From contig JADFXP010000001.1 of assembly GCA_015233465.1 (NCBI GenBank), positions 77,186 to 141,185 on the forward strand: a DNA stretch of 64,000 nucleotides, given 5' to 3'. Below are positions 8,101 to 18,644 of this stretch, in pieces. This stretch comes from Candidatus Magnetominusculus dajiuhuensis. Lineage in GTDB: Bacteria > Nitrospirota > Thermodesulfovibrionia > Thermodesulfovibrionales > Magnetobacteriaceae. The first letter of the stretch is position 1; each line of letters opens with the position of its first letter. The position numbers and the translations under genes were made by a program. The notes under the pieces are model-generated. The model was not told where the DNA came from, did no database searches, and saw only the letters and a list, made by a program, of their open reading frames with translations.

Positions 8101-8739
8101 TTGAATAATGATTTAAGATATAAGATTGCAGTATCAGGTGAGACCCTTAGTCTCTTAACCACAAGTTTTAGGGCTGAAAGGAAGAGTGTTTTACATAGCG
8201 GGATTTACACTAAGGAACTCTCATCTATGTTTGCAGCCTTTATTGTATCTTTCATTTATATTATTTATGTATCATTTATCAGCCAGCTACATTGGTTAAA
8301 TTTTATTATAGCAAGTGTTGGGTTTATCGTATTATTTCCAATATGTAGGATTTTTATATTTAAAGAGCATTTGATGTCTGTTATTTTTGATAAATCTAAT
8401 AACTTGATTACTATCACTCAAAATTGTATAATAGGTAAAAAAATTCAGCAAAAAAAACTAAGTTCTCTAAGTGAAATAACTATTGATCATAAAATGATTG
8501 AACCTCAAAATCAAGACGGTATAGAGTTTGTTAAAAAAATATCCCTCTCTCATGGTGCTCCGATGCCTGATTTAGGCTCTATTGAACATTTTTATAATAT
8601 TAATCTTGCATTTTCAAATGGGTTGATTATGATATTTTCAGCTCCTGACCAAATTGAATCAGAAGGGCTTGTTAAAATTATAAGGGAATTTTGTTTTGAT
8701 ATCTCAAAGGAAAATACGTGCCAAAAAGAACTGATATAA
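8101..8739 (+). CDS. Hypothetical membrane protein upstream of carB
   Basis: 212 aa, not a recognised family. Two membrane segments lie at about residues 38-58 and 63-85, followed by a soluble beta-rich region that may resemble a PH-like fold. An in-frame stop at 8086 confines the start, and TTG at 8101 is the only good candidate. The 3' end overlaps carB by 22 bases, so the two are probably cotranscribed. No functional link to carbamoyl phosphate synthesis is evident. Confidence 0.65.
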   Translation: MNNDLRYKIAVSGETLSLLTTSFRAERKSVLHSGIYTKELSSMFAAFIVSFIYIIYVSFISQLHWLNFIIASVGFIVLFPICRIFIFKEHLMSVIFDKSNNLITITQNCIIGKKIQQKKLSSLSEITIDHKMIEPQNQDGIEFVKKISLSHGAPMPDLGSIEHFYNINLAFSNGLIMIFSAPDQIESEGLVKIIREFCFDISKENTCQKELI

Positions 8740-11700
8740 AGAAAATATTGATAATTGGTTCAGGGCCTATAGTAATAGGACAGGCTTGTGAATTTGATTA
8801 TTCAGGAACTCAAGCATGCAAAGCCCTTATCAGTGAGGGTTATGAAGTAGTTTTAGTAAACTCTAATCCTGCAACCATTATGACAGACCCAGAACTTGCG
8901 CATTCAACATATATAGAACCTCTAAATCCATACTTCCTTGAAAAGATAATTGCAAAGGAACGTCCAGATGCAATCCTTCCAACAATGGGAGGGCAAACTG
9001 CCCTTAATCTTACAGTTGCACTTGCAGAATCAGGAGTTATTGAGAAATACGGCGTAGAACTAATAGGTGCAAATATTAAGGCAATACGCAAGGCAGAAGA
9101 CCGTGACCTCTTTAAACAGGCTATGACTTCAATAGGTCTTGAGGTTGCAAAGAGCGCCGCTGTTTCAACAATGGCAGCAGGACTTGAGGTTATAAAAGAT
9201 ATTGGATTTCCTGTAATTCTTAGACCTGCATACACTTTAGGAGGCACTGGAGGAAGTATTGCCTATAATATAGAGGAATTTAATAATCTCCTTGCTATTG
9301 CTCTTGATCTTAGTCCGATAAATCAGGTATTGGTAGAGGAATCTGTAATTGGATGGAAGGAATTTGAACTTGAATTGATGCGTGATACAGCAGATAACGT
9401 GGTTATTATTTGCTCAATAGAAAATCTTGATCCAATGGGAATTCATACAGGCGACTCCATCACAGTTGCCCCAGCCCAAACTCTAACAGATAAGGAATAT
9501 CAGAGGATGCGAGATGCTGCGATAGCGGTAATTCGAGAGATTGGAGTTGATACTGGAGGCAGTAACATACAATTTGCACTTAATCCTGAAAATGGAAGGA
9601 TGTTGATAATAGAGATGAATCCGCGAGTATCAAGAAGTTCAGCCCTTGCAAGCAAGGCAACTGGTTTTCCAATTGCTAAGATTGCCGCAAAACTTGCCGT
9701 TGGACTAAGGCTTGATGAGATACCAAATGATATAACCAAAAAAACCCCGGCATCTTTTGAACCGACTATTGATTATGTGGTAACAAAGATACCGCGTTTT
9801 ACATTTGAAAAATTCCCTGAAACAGAAGCCTTGCTCTCAATTCAGATGAAATCCGTTGGAGAGGTAATGGCTATTGGAAGGACATTTAAGGAATCCATTC
9901 ATAAGGCAATACGCAGCCTTGAGACAGATACCTATGGATTTGACAATCTTCCGTATGATATAGATATTCTTAAAAAAAGGCTTACAAAACCGCTTCCTGA
10001 GAGGCTTTGGGATGTGGCTATGGCGTTACGTTTGGGAATCAGCATAGATGAAATATATGAGGCTACAAAGATAGACCCTTGGTTTTTAAATAATATCAAA
10101 GAGATAATTGACCTTGAAGTGATTATTAAAAAATCAATCTATCCTATAAGCAGCCAATTATTAAGAACTGCAAAGGAATTTGGTTTTTCAGATAGGACAA
10201 TTGGTGAATTGACCTCACAAAAAGAGGGAGATATTAGGAATCTAAGAAAACAATACGGTATTATTCCTGTATATAAAATGGTAGACACCTGCGCCGCAGA
10301 GTTTGAAACCACAACTCCTTATTTATATTCAACATACGAAAGACCTTTTTATAGATTAATAAACGGTAAACCTACTGAAAAAACATGTCAATGTGAGGTT
10401 CCGCCATCTGAGCGGGAGAAGATAATTATACTAGGTTCTGGACCAAATAGGATTGGACAGGGTATTGAATTTGATTATTGCTGTGTACATGCGGTCTTTG
10501 CCTTAAGTGAGCTTGGGTATGAGACAATAATGATTAATTGTAATCCTGAGACTGTAAGCACAGATTATGATACTGCAAATAGGCTGTATTTTGAGCCATT
10601 AACCTTTGAAGATGTATTAAATGTAATAGAAAGAGAAAATCCAATAGGTGTAATATTACAATTTGGCGGGCAGACACCATTAAAACTTGCAAAATTACTT
10701 GAAAAGGCAGGAGTAAAGATACTTGGAACAACGCCTGACGCAATAGACAGGGCTGAAGATCGGAGGAGATTTAGCTCTCTGATTACAAAATTAGGATTGA
10801 AACAGCCAGTAAGTTATACAGTGATGTCTGCAGATGAAGCTGTAGAGAGCGCAAATAAGATTGGTTATCCAGTGATGCTGCGTCCCTCATATGTTCTTGG
10901 AGGCAGGGCAATGGAGATTGTATATGATGAGGAAACATTGCGGCAGTATATGGCAAAGGCTGTAAAGGTATCATTTGAACATCCAGTATTGATTGATAAA
11001 TATCTTGAAGAGGCAATAGAGGTTGACGTTGATGCCTTATGTGACGGTCATGACGTAATAATTGGCGGTGTAATGCAGCATATAGAAGAGGCAGGAATAC
11101 ACTCTGGAGATTCAGCGTGTTCTCTTCCGCCATATGCTCTTCCACCATCAATTGTGGAAGAAATAAAGACTCAAGCGCGTGAGCTTGCCCTTGAACTTGA
11201 GGTAATAGGGCTGATGAATGTGCAGTTTGCGGTAAAGGATAATACAGTATATATACTTGAGGTCAATCCGCGCGGGTCACGCACAGTGCCGTTTGTCAGC
11301 AAGGCAACTGGACTACCGCTTGCGAAGGTTGCAGCTAAACTTATGACTGGATTAACGCTTAAAGGGCTTGGAATAACTAAGGATATTGATATAAAACATG
11401 TGGCTGTCAAAGAAGCAGTCTTTCCATTTGATAAATTTGTAGGCGTTGACACAATACTTGGGCCTGAGATGAAATCAACTGGAGAGGTAATGGGGATAGA
11501 CGATGATTTTGGAACAGCATTTGCAAAGAGTCAATCTGCTAGTTATAATATTATTCCACTAAGCGGTAAGATCCTCATAAGCGTAAGAAAATCAGATAGA
11601 AAGGCTATAGTAGAGACAGCAAGAGTTTTCATAGAGAATGGTTTCTCTCTTATTTCTACAAAGGGTACGGCAAGATATTTAAGAGAACAGGGTCTAAGAG

Positions 11701-11963
11701 TTGAAATAATAAATAAAGTTACAGAAGGAAGGCCTCATATTGTAGATATTATAAAAAACAAAGAGATTAGTTATATAATAAATACAGTTGAAGGGGCGCA
11801 GGCAAAAAAAGATTCTTTGGCAATAAGGACTACAGCCTTACAGTATAAAGTACCTTATACAACAACCATTTCAGGGGCTGAAGCAGCGGCACACGCAATA
11901 TTCAAACTCAAGTCCAAAGAAATGGGAATAAAAACAATTCAAGATTATCATAGAGTTAAATAA
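8718..11963 (+). CDS. carB: Carbamoyl-phosphate synthase large subunit
   Basis: Full-length 1081 aa CarB, which makes carbamoyl phosphate from bicarbonate, ammonia and two ATP for pyrimidine and arginine synthesis. Two duplicated ATP-grasp halves are visible, each opening with a Rossmann motif ([19 protein letters not shown] and [19 protein letters not shown]), and each with an ATP-grasp GG-rich loop (YTLGGTGG and YVLGGRAM). An MGS-like regulatory domain occupies the last 140 residues. Start is GTG at 8718 after AAGGAAA. No carA is adjacent in this window. Confidence 0.97.
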   Translation: MPKRTDIKKILIIGSGPIVIGQACEFDYSGTQACKALISEGYEVVLVNSNPATIMTDPELAHSTYIEPLNPYFLEKIIAKERPDAILPTMGGQTALNLTVALAESGVIEKYGVELIGANIKAIRKAEDRDLFKQAMTSIGLEVAKSAAVSTMAAGLEVIKDIGFPVILRPAYTLGGTGGSIAYNIEEFNNLLAIALDLSPINQVLVEESVIGWKEFELELMRDTADNVVIICSIENLDPMGIHTGDSITVAPAQTLTDKEYQRMRDAAIAVIREIGVDTGGSNIQFALNPENGRMLIIEMNPRVSRSSALASKATGFPIAKIAAKLAVGLRLDEIPNDITKKTPASFEPTIDYVVTKIPRFTFEKFPETEALLSIQMKSVGEVMAIGRTFKESIHKAIRSLETDTYGFDNLPYDIDILKKRLTKPLPERLWDVAMALRLGISIDEIYEATKIDPWFLNNIKEIIDLEVIIKKSIYPISSQLLRTAKEFGFSDRTIGELTSQKEGDIRNLRKQYGIIPVYKMVDTCAAEFETTTPYLYSTYERPFYRLINGKPTEKTCQCEVPPSEREKIIILGSGPNRIGQGIEFDYCCVHAVFALSELGYETIMINCNPETVSTDYDTANRLYFEPLTFEDVLNVIERENPIGVILQFGGQTPLKLAKLLEKAGVKILGTTPDAIDRAEDRRRFSSLITKLGLKQPVSYTVMSADEAVESANKIGYPVMLRPSYVLGGRAMEIVYDEETLRQYMAKAVKVSFEHPVLIDKYLEEAIEVDVDALCDGHDVIIGGVMQHIEEAGIHSGDSACSLPPYALPPSIVEEIKTQARELALELEVIGLMNVQFAVKDNTVYILEVNPRGSRTVPFVSKATGLPLAKVAAKLMTGLTLKGLGITKDIDIKHVAVKEAVFPFDKFVGVDTILGPEMKSTGEVMGIDDDFGTAFAKSQSASYNIIPLSGKILISVRKSDRKAIVETARVFIENGFSLISTKGTARYLREQGLRVEIINKVTEGRPHIVDIIKNKEISYIINTVEGAQAKKDSLAIRTTALQYKVPYTTTISGAEAAAHAIFKLKSKEMGIKTIQDYHRVK

Positions 11964-11975
11964 GGAGAAAGATAT

Positions 11976-12266
11976 ATGGAAATGAAGATAAAGGAAGCGC
12001 CAATGTGTCCGCATTGTGGAACTAAGATGACTAAGACACTTCCCCCGCCGTTTAATTTTGGAGATGGATTGGGCTGGTGTGTTGAGTATTTTTATATATG
12101 TTTTAATGATGAGTGTAAATTATATGAAAACGGATGGGATCACCTCAAAAAAAATTACGGTAAGACCGCTTCATATAGATGTATGATCTACCCAGATAAT
12201 GGAGTTGTTGATTCTGTCTGCGTGTTATCGCCAGATGCTTTTAAGGGTCAGATTGTTGAGGAATAG
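11976..12266 (+). CDS. Small zinc-ribbon protein
   Basis: 96 aa. An N-terminal CPHCG pairs with a later CFNDEC, a four-Cys zinc ribbon of the ogr/Delta-like kind. The rest is acidic with a DHLKKNYGKTASYRC segment. AAGGAGA lies ahead of the ATG, 12 bases after carB, so it is likely in the same transcript. Function unknown. Confidence 0.7.
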   Translation: MEMKIKEAPMCPHCGTKMTKTLPPPFNFGDGLGWCVEYFYICFNDECKLYENGWDHLKKNYGKTASYRCMIYPDNGVVDSVCVLSPDAFKGQIVEE

Positions 12267-12320
12267 AGATATACTCAATTAATCCTTGATTAATATTTGG
12301 TTACTTGGTATACTTATATT

Positions 12321-12695
12321 ATGACAACAATGACCTTTGATACTTTAACTTATGTAAAAAAACTTAGAGCTGCTGGTGTTTCTGAGGAACAAGCAGAAGT
12401 TCAAGCCGAAACTATCAAGGAACTTGTTGCTGAACAACAGATTTCAACTCAAGACCATATAAAACTTGAAACACATCTTGACAGTTCAATAAACAAGCTT
12501 GACAGCAAAATTGACAAGTTAGACATTAAAATTGACAACAAAATAGACAAGCTGGACAATAAGATTGACAATATTTATGTTGAACTTAAAAGTGAGATTA
12601 AAATCCTGCGCTGGATGATGGGATTAATGCTTACTGGCATGTTGTCTCTAGTACTCAAGGCATTTGCAAGTTCAATCCTTTTCCTTATTAAATAA
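12321..12695 (+). CDS. Coiled-coil membrane-anchored protein (DUF1640-like)
   Basis: 124 aa from the ATG at 12321. An N-terminal helical region (TYVKKLRAAGVSEEQAE) typical of DUF1640/CCDC90-like proteins is followed by a long heptad coiled coil made of repeated (D/N)KLD(S/N/I)KID units, then one C-terminal membrane segment (MMGLMLTGMLSLVLKAFASS). The central DNA is internally repetitive. It probably forms an oligomeric rod anchored in the membrane. The role is not known in bacteria. Confidence 0.65.
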   Translation: MTTMTFDTLTYVKKLRAAGVSEEQAEVQAETIKELVAEQQISTQDHIKLETHLDSSINKLDSKIDKLDIKIDNKIDKLDNKIDNIYVELKSEIKILRWMMGLMLTGMLSLVLKAFASSILFLIK

Positions 12696-12764
12696 GATTC
12701 AACGTCTTATCTTAATCCTGCATTTTTAATTTATAGATATTAAATAAAAATATCTCTCAAAATA

Positions 12765-12811
12765 TTGACATAGCCTTTCAATATATATACAATAATGAGA
12801 GACATTGTCTC
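12765..12811 (+). promoter_or_regulatory. Sigma-70 promoter with palindromic operator
   Basis: TTGACA (12765-12770), 17 bases, TACAAT (12788-12793): near-consensus sigma-70 spacing. A perfect 13-bp palindrome GAGACATTGTCTC lies at 12799-12811, across the expected transcription start, so it is a candidate repressor operator for the sigma-54 activator gene that begins at 12846. Confidence 0.6.
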
Positions 12812-12845
12812 ACAAACTCAAGAGCATTAAGAGAATATTATTTTT

Positions 12846-13844
12846 ATGTTAAATGAATTAAAGGGTTTTAAACAGATAATCGGTGAATCGCCTCAGATGT
12901 TAAAGGTTTATAACCTAATTGATCGAGTAGCTGATTCAGACAGCACAGTTCTAATACGCGGTGACAGCGGCACAGGCAAAGAGCTTGTCGCTCGTACGAT
13001 TCATAATAGCAGCCCTCGCGCTTCAAAACCCTTTGTCCCTGTAAATTGCGGGGCTATTCCAAAAGACCTAATAGAATCCGAACTCTTTGGTCATGAAAAA
13101 GGGGCATTTACAGGCGCTATAAGCACTCGGGCAGGACGATTTGAACTTGCAAACGGCGGGACTATATTTCTTGATGAGATTGGAGAGTTACATCCATCCC
13201 TTCAGGTAAAATTATTAAGGGTTGTGCAAGAACGTGAGTTTGAAAGGGTTGGCGGATGCAAGACTATTAGTGTAGACGTAAGAATTCTTGCTGCTACCAA
13301 TAGAAATCTTGAAACCTCTATTGCAGAAGGCACATTTAGAGAGGATTTATTTTATCGTCTAAGCGTAATTCCAATTTACGTTCCGTCTCTTAAAAATAGA
13401 TTAAATGATATAGAAGTATTAATGAATTATTTTATCGAAAAATACTGCAAGAAAAAAGGCAGACCAATGATGGAAATTGCCTCTGATGTAAAGGAATGTT
13501 TATGCTGTTATTCATGGCCTGGCAATGTGCGGGAACTGGAAAATCTTGTTGAGCGGTTAAGCATACTTGTTGAGGGCGACACTATAACTATAGATGATCT
13601 CCCTGATCACCTAAAATCAGATTCTCTTAAATCTGTAACAACATTACCATCAACAAAACTTACACCTGAATCAGTAACTCTTCCTATTGAGGGAATTGAT
13701 TTACATTCCTTTATAAATGAAATTGAACTAAGTTTAATTAATCAGGCGTTAAAAACATCTGCTGGTGTAAAGAGCAAGGCAGCAAGTCTTCTTGGGTTGA
13801 ATAGAACAACCTTTATAGAAAAACTCAAAAAATTCTCTCATTGA
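12846..13844 (+). CDS. Sigma-54 activator, AAA+ ATPase without receiver
   Basis: 332 aa enhancer-binding protein. The AAA+ core runs from about residue 7 to 240 with Walker A (GDSGTGKE), the sigma-54 contact loop GAFTGA and Walker B (GTIFLDEIG). A Fis-type HTH closes the C-terminus ([19 protein letters not shown]). There is no N-terminal receiver, PAS or GAF domain, so its activity is probably set by expression or by a partner protein. It should activate RpoN promoters elsewhere. dapF overlaps or follows directly, which is a positional rather than a functional link. Confidence 0.9.
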   Translation: MLNELKGFKQIIGESPQMLKVYNLIDRVADSDSTVLIRGDSGTGKELVARTIHNSSPRASKPFVPVNCGAIPKDLIESELFGHEKGAFTGAISTRAGRFELANGGTIFLDEIGELHPSLQVKLLRVVQEREFERVGGCKTISVDVRILAATNRNLETSIAEGTFREDLFYRLSVIPIYVPSLKNRLNDIEVLMNYFIEKYCKKKGRPMMEIASDVKECLCCYSWPGNVRELENLVERLSILVEGDTITIDDLPDHLKSDSLKSVTTLPSTKLTPESVTLPIEGIDLHSFINEIELSLINQALKTSAGVKSKAASLLGLNRTTFIEKLKKFSH

Positions 13845-13855
13845 TAATCTCAAAA

Positions 13856-14662
13856 ATGACCTCTATTAATTTTACAAAAATGCACGGAATTGGTAATGAT
13901 TTTATCTTGATTGACTGTTTAAATCAAGAAACATTACAGACCTGTTCCGATTTGTTTTGGGTGGATTTTTCCATTCAATATTGTGAAAGAAGGAAGGGAA
14001 TAGGAGCTGATCAACTATTATTACTTCTTCCCTCAAAGATTGGAGATTATCGTATGAGAATATTTAATTCAAGCGGCGGCGAAGTGGAGATGTGCGGCAA
14101 TGGAATCCGATGTCTTGCTCAATATATCTGGGACAACAATCTTTCAGATAATGATGTCCTAAATATTGAAACGCTTGCTGGGATAATTAAGCCAAAACGT
14201 AATGGAGATTTAATTACCGTAGATATGGGACTACCTAAATTAGAGGGCGCAGTTATTAATAAACCCTTTAATATCAGTGATAAGACCTTTTTGATAACAA
14301 CCGTTTCAATGGGCAATCCACATGCCGTAATATTAGTAGATGATGTTCCAAGTTTTCCTGTGGCAGTTTATGGCCCATTGATTGAAACTAATGATTTTTT
14401 CCCTAAAAAGACAAATGTCGAATTTATAAAGATATTAGATAAACAAACCATCCAAATGAGGGTCTGGGAACGCGGAGCAGGAGAGACACTTGCATGCGGT
14501 ACTGGGGCAAGTGCCGCAGCTGTTGCCTCAAGACTCTTAGGACATACTGGTAATAACGTTAAGGTAATACTTACAGGTGGAGATTTGGATATTGAATGGG
14601 ACGGCAAAGGCAGCGTTTATATGACAGGGCCTGCGGTTAGTGTATTCAAAGGAACTCTTTAA
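13856..14662 (+). CDS. dapF: Diaminopimelate epimerase
   Basis: Converts LL- to meso-diaminopimelate for lysine and peptidoglycan synthesis. Both catalytic cysteines are in place: MCGNGIRC and ACGTGASAAA. HGIGNDF at the N-terminus is the family opening. The ATG at 13856 gives 268 aa; a TTG at 13841 overlapping the upstream gene would add five residues. The stop is immediately followed by a REP-like element that begins at its last codons. Confidence 0.96.
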   Translation: MTSINFTKMHGIGNDFILIDCLNQETLQTCSDLFWVDFSIQYCERRKGIGADQLLLLLPSKIGDYRMRIFNSSGGEVEMCGNGIRCLAQYIWDNNLSDNDVLNIETLAGIIKPKRNGDLITVDMGLPKLEGAVINKPFNISDKTFLITTVSMGNPHAVILVDDVPSFPVAVYGPLIETNDFFPKKTNVEFIKILDKQTIQMRVWERGAGETLACGTGASAAAVASRLLGHTGNNVKVILTGGDLDIEWDGKGSVYMTGPAVSVFKGTL

Positions 14663-14797
14663 GGGCTCTGCCCTTAAAAATCCCGCAAGGGAACTCGTTC
14701 CCTTGACCCTTTAATTTTATATTAATATCATAATAAGCTAAATTATGGGTTCAAAGGGACGAGTCCCTTTGCGGGAGTTTGAGGGCAGCGCCCTCAT
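14659..14797. repeat. REP-like family B, inverted pair
   Basis: Two copies face each other. The left one (AGGGCTCTGCCCTT ... AAGGGAACTCGTTCCCTTG) and the right one (AAAGGGACGAGTCCCTTT ... GAGGGCAGCGCCCTC) are separated by an AT-rich spacer. The entire arrangement, including the spacer, recurs at 54327-54466. It sits between convergent dapF and the glycosyltransferase gene, and could work as a two-way terminator. Confidence 0.85.
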
Positions 14798-15974
14798 TCT
14801 TTATTAGATAAGACATAACCTTTTGTTGCAGAATATCTTTTAATGGCGCATATTTTTTGATATTTAAACGATAACTAATAGGATTAAGTCCAATAAGCCT
14901 GCGAATATGAAAATCCATTATTTCATTTAGATTTAAATGATCTTCAAGTAATAGTGATACCGAAGGGTCTAACTGCTTGATAATCTCATCTACCTGTTCC
15001 TTCTGCCCCTCTATTAGAGCTGCCATTGCGCATTCAAGTATCCGTTCTGCCATGACTCCTATTTTATTATAAAAACATATAGAATTTTTATAGACTATAG
15101 ATTCATTATCTCTGTTTAAAGGCTCATATGACTCATTAATTATCTTTATCCATTCACTAAGCATTTCGGTTCGATAAACCCGCATCATGCTCCTATTTTT
15201 CTGACGATATAATCCTCCTATACCATAACTTGGCAGTATCTTATATCCATAGCGTAAAATGGTTGTATAACACCTCCAATCCTCGCCACCGTGTTTCATA
15301 TTCACATCAAACCCTTTAACCTCTCTTACTACAGAGGTCTTAAATAACGGCGCAAGAGGAACAAAGGGACCTATGCCACGATTTGAGATAAATGTCTTTA
15401 TAATATCTGTATGATATAGGAATCTCTCAATATGAAATGACTTTAATTTTCTGCCTTCTTCAACTGCAATTATCCCGCAGTATGAACCCCCAACACGCTG
15501 ATTATCGTTTTGCTCAATGGTATAAACCCTTTGCCATAATGAAGATGAAAACAAAAAATCATCAGAATCCAAAAAACAAATATATTTGCCTTGGGCGTTA
15601 TCTATCCCTGTATTTCTAGCCTGCGAAAGACCAGAATTTTTGGCATGATGAATGATTCTAAATCTCTTATCCCCTTCAATAATCTTCGCTGCTATCTGAA
15701 CTGAATTATCAGTAGAGCAGTCATTGATAATAAGACATTCAAGGTTTTTATAGGACTGTCTCTTTATGCTTTTAAGGCAGTCTGCCACAAATCTTTCTTC
15801 ATTATATAATGGTATAACAATTGTCACAAGGGGATATTTATGACTGTCTTTAAAAGAAAGAAATATATCCATAAAGATTACATAAAAAAAGCGGTAGATT
15901 ACGATAACATATTCTACAAAGCCTATTTTTCTATTAATTTGGCCGGCATAAGATTTAGAGGGGAATTTTTTCAT
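14751..15974 (-). CDS. Family 2 glycosyltransferase
   Basis: 407 aa. A membrane-proximal hydrophobic stretch (about 20-40) precedes a GT-A domain (about 50-270) opening TIVIPLYNEERFV, with the nucleotide-binding ICFLDSDDFL. The donor and acceptor sugars are unknown; context with the CMP-sugar enzyme suggests surface glycan synthesis. The last ten or so codons and the stop (LPQRDSSL) are encoded by the adjacent REP-like element, so the natural C-terminus has been replaced or extended by repeat sequence. Confidence 0.85.
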   Translation of the reverse strand: MKKFPSKSYAGQINRKIGFVEYVIVIYRFFYVIFMDIFLSFKDSHKYPLVTIVIPLYNEERFVADCLKSIKRQSYKNLECLIINDCSTDNSVQIAAKIIEGDKRFRIIHHAKNSGLSQARNTGIDNAQGKYICFLDSDDFLFSSSLWQRVYTIEQNDNQRVGGSYCGIIAVEEGRKLKSFHIERFLYHTDIIKTFISNRGIGPFVPLAPLFKTSVVREVKGFDVNMKHGGEDWRCYTTILRYGYKILPSYGIGGLYRQKNRSMMRVYRTEMLSEWIKIINESYEPLNRDNESIVYKNSICFYNKIGVMAERILECAMAALIEGQKEQVDEIIKQLDPSVSLLLEDHLNLNEIMDFHIRRLIGLNPISYRLNIKKYAPLKDILQQKVMSYLIKNEGAALKLPQRDSSL

Positions 15975-16009
15975 ATTGCGGGTTACAAATTATCCTTAGA
16001 CAAATGGTC

Positions 16010-16693
16010 TTAATCTCCCTCTATATGCAAGGCATGAAGATGTCTATAAAGTGATTCAGCAACAAGGAAATCCAATTCTTCATCAATATCAACTGCCTCA
16101 AGACGCGGGATTTCAAACATCAATGGATTAAAACCAATCCGATTATTTCTTTCTGTCAAGGTCTTTTTATTAAATATAAATATATTAGAATTTTCTTCAA
16201 ATATCGGAGGCAGGTCTTGAGTCCTCATAAGTACCGATGGGTCATGGTTAAGCGGCTTATTATCTGCATACCAAAATCTGCTCTGAACTTTCGTTACAGA
16301 AAAAAGCGAGTCATAATGCGGCAGACTATTTAAAAGGGCTTTTATGGAATTTGTAATAGTATCAGCCTTAAGCAGCGGATTTGTGCAGTGCGTTTGAAGA
16401 TACCAATCTGCATCCACTTGATTTATGTCATGAAGCAAGATGGTATTCATTGATATATTTCCATCACGTAGATGTTTTGGACGGTTTATTATCCTTATCT
16501 CTGGAAAATTAATTTTTGCATCCTTAATTATAGTTGGGCTGTCTGTATCAATAACAATCTCATTTATTAACGGGCATTCCAAAAGCGACATCAATATGTG
16601 ATGATATAGTGGTTTTCCAACAAACGGTCTATAATTTTTCCCCTTTATCCGTTCACTATCATGACGCATAGGTAGCAGCGCTGCAATCTTCAT
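16010..16693 (-). CDS. Acylneuraminate/CMP-sugar cytidylyltransferase-like
   Basis: 227 aa nucleotidyltransferase of the NeuA/KdsB fold. The N-terminal nucleotide loop is ALLPMRHDSERIKGKN, and the family positions DTDSP, LQTHCTNPLL and EAVDIDEELDF follow. It would activate a sialic-acid-like sugar with CTP for polysaccharide or flagellin decoration. No sialic acid synthase is nearby, so the substrate is open. It is 35 bases upstream of the glycosyltransferase in the same direction. Confidence 0.8.
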   Translation of the reverse strand: MKIAALLPMRHDSERIKGKNYRPFVGKPLYHHILMSLLECPLINEIVIDTDSPTIIKDAKINFPEIRIINRPKHLRDGNISMNTILLHDINQVDADWYLQTHCTNPLLKADTITNSIKALLNSLPHYDSLFSVTKVQSRFWYADNKPLNHDPSVLMRTQDLPPIFEENSNIFIFNKKTLTERNNRIGFNPLMFEIPRLEAVDIDEELDFLVAESLYRHLHALHIEGD

Positions 16694-16735
16694 TATTTAT
16701 TATACCCAAGTTATTTAAAAAATTAAAGTTTATTT

Positions 16736-16815
16736 TGAGGGCTCTGCCCTTGTTATTTACGGGCTCCCGCAAAGGGATTTTTAAAACGGGTCTAAGACCC
16801 TCCCTTTGAACTCAT
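16736..16815. repeat. REP-like family B, between neuA-like and phoR-like genes
   Basis: Order: GAGGGCTCTGCCCT, then GGGCTCCCGCAAAGGGATTTTTAAAACGGGTC-type text and CCCTCCCTTTGAA. This version carries an additional ACGGGTCTAAGACCC hairpin between the two usual hairpins, as does the element at 27736. Confidence 0.75.
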
Positions 16816-16824
16816 TTAAAAAAA

Positions 16825-18612
16825 TCATTCCCCAGCCCTTAATGAAATCGAAAATGTGCTTCCTTTACCTAACTCGCTTTCAACCTTTGCTATGCCCCCA
16901 TGTACCTCAGCTATATGCTTTACTATTGAAAGCCCAAGGCCAGTTCCGCCCATCTTTCTGCTTCTGCCTTTATCAATTCTATAAAACCGCTCAAATATCC
17001 TTGATAAATGCTCAAACCCAATGCCTATTCCATTATCCTTTACCTGCACAACTACTTTATTAGAGATTTTATACGCAGAAACATGTACTACTGTTCCTTG
17101 CTCACTATATTTAATAGCATTGTCTATCAAATTTACTACTGCCTGCTCAAGAAGATGACTATTCAAATATCCATATATCGCCTCATCACATTCCATTATC
17201 AAATCAATATTCATGTCTTTTGCCCTCTCCCTGCATATGCTGACTGCTCCAATCAACACATTTCGTACAGAGGCATTTTCAAGTTGAAGACCGCTTGTTT
17301 CTGAATATCTCTCAAGCTCTGATAAAGAGAGCAGATCATCAATTATAGAGTTTAAACGATTTGACTGACGAAGTATAATAGTAAGAAATTTATCCGTTTC
17401 TTCTTTTGAAAGAGCATTTTGTGTTAATGTCTCAACGAATCCTTTTATTGATGTAATCGGAGTCTTAAGTTCATGCGAGACATTGGCTACAAATTCCTTC
17501 CTATGTCTTTCAAGATGTTTTAATCTGGTATAATCATTTAATACTAAGAGCATCCCGATTTTATTGCTGTTCTCAGGTTTAAATGGCTTTCCATATACAT
17601 GAAATATCTTCCTTATCCTTAGTATCTCTATATCTTTTTCAATTGGTACATTACTTACAAAGGCGCTTTCTATAAATTCTAAGAGTGACTCAATCTTGAT
17701 TACTTCTGATACATCAAGACCAATGGATCGTGAAAGATTAATATCAAGCAAGGATGCAAATGATTTATTCATATTTATGATTCTCTTATCGTGTCCAATT
17801 ACTAATAGACCCTCCATCATACTAGAAAAAACCATGTCTTGTTCCTCTTTTTGGAGTTCAATGATTCTAAAACGCTCAAGCAATTGTTCTGCCATATTTT
17901 CAATAGCCCTGCCCATCTCTGCTATTTCTACACTATCTGAATCATTGAATTGAAATTTCAAAGAAAAATCTCCATCTGATATTCTTTGACTTTGCTGCTT
18001 CATCTCAACCAATCTTCTGCTAATTCTCTTTGATATGTACAAACTAATTATTGTTATTAATACGATTAATAGAAATACCCCGCCAATAAGCTGCAAATAT
18101 ATGTGAAAAAGTGTCTCTTTTATAGTGGAAGCCGAAACTGAAGTCCTAATGATTGCTAACACTTTATTATTTTCAGTTAATACATATGAGGCATACATCA
18201 TTTCAACCTTCATTGTATTACTATATCTTATTGAGGTGCCAGTGCCTTTGGAGAGAGCCTCTTGTACCTCAATGCGGTTTATATGATTATCCATCCTTTC
18301 AGGATCATTATATGTATCAGCTATCACCTTGCCATTTGGGAATATTATAGTTACCCTTGTTGTAGAATCCAATCCAAGTTGTTTTGCTAATCTATCTACT
18401 TCTTTAAAATTTTCTTTGATAATATATTCGCGCAATATCACAGACAACAGTTTTGACCTTATTAACAAGACCTTAGAAATCTCATTATAATAAAACGTGC
18501 GGAAGGTTAGGCATGCAAATAGAACGGTTATCAATAAAATAATTATTGATACCCATAGATAAGATTGTGTTAATTGATAAAAAAGAGTTCGTCTGTTAGA
18601 TTTATTCGTCAA
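16825..18612 (-). CDS. phoR: PhoR-like sensor histidine kinase
   Basis: 595 aa. Two membrane helices (about 18-40 and 171-190) enclose a periplasmic sensor loop. HAMP (about 190-245), PAS (about 255-355), HisKA with phospho-acceptor His380 in SHELKTP, and the HATPase domain (N box NLIDNAIKYS, G1 DNGIGIG, G2 GGTGLGLS) follow. The start is TTG at 18612. It lies 32 bases after its response regulator gene in one operon. PhoR-type phosphate sensing is inferred from architecture; no pst genes are in the window. Confidence 0.88.
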   Translation of the reverse strand: MTNKSNRRTLFYQLTQSYLWVSIIILLITVLFACLTFRTFYYNEISKVLLIRSKLLSVILREYIIKENFKEVDRLAKQLGLDSTTRVTIIFPNGKVIADTYNDPERMDNHINRIEVQEALSKGTGTSIRYSNTMKVEMMYASYVLTENNKVLAIIRTSVSASTIKETLFHIYLQLIGGVFLLIVLITIISLYISKRISRRLVEMKQQSQRISDGDFSLKFQFNDSDSVEIAEMGRAIENMAEQLLERFRIIELQKEEQDMVFSSMMEGLLVIGHDKRIINMNKSFASLLDINLSRSIGLDVSEVIKIESLLEFIESAFVSNVPIEKDIEILRIRKIFHVYGKPFKPENSNKIGMLLVLNDYTRLKHLERHRKEFVANVSHELKTPITSIKGFVETLTQNALSKEETDKFLTIILRQSNRLNSIIDDLLSLSELERYSETSGLQLENASVRNVLIGAVSICRERAKDMNIDLIMECDEAIYGYLNSHLLEQAVVNLIDNAIKYSEQGTVVHVSAYKISNKVVVQVKDNGIGIGFEHLSRIFERFYRIDKGRSRKMGGTGLGLSIVKHIAEVHGGIAKVESELGKGSTFSISLRAGE

Positions 18613-18644
18613 TGTATTGTTATACCCAATGATTGAGTTGAAGA

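Noticed and set aside
10534-11452. Long open frames on the minus strand within carB
   Set aside because: They are antisense shadows of a strongly conserved gene, with no ribosome sites and low-complexity, non-protein-like composition.
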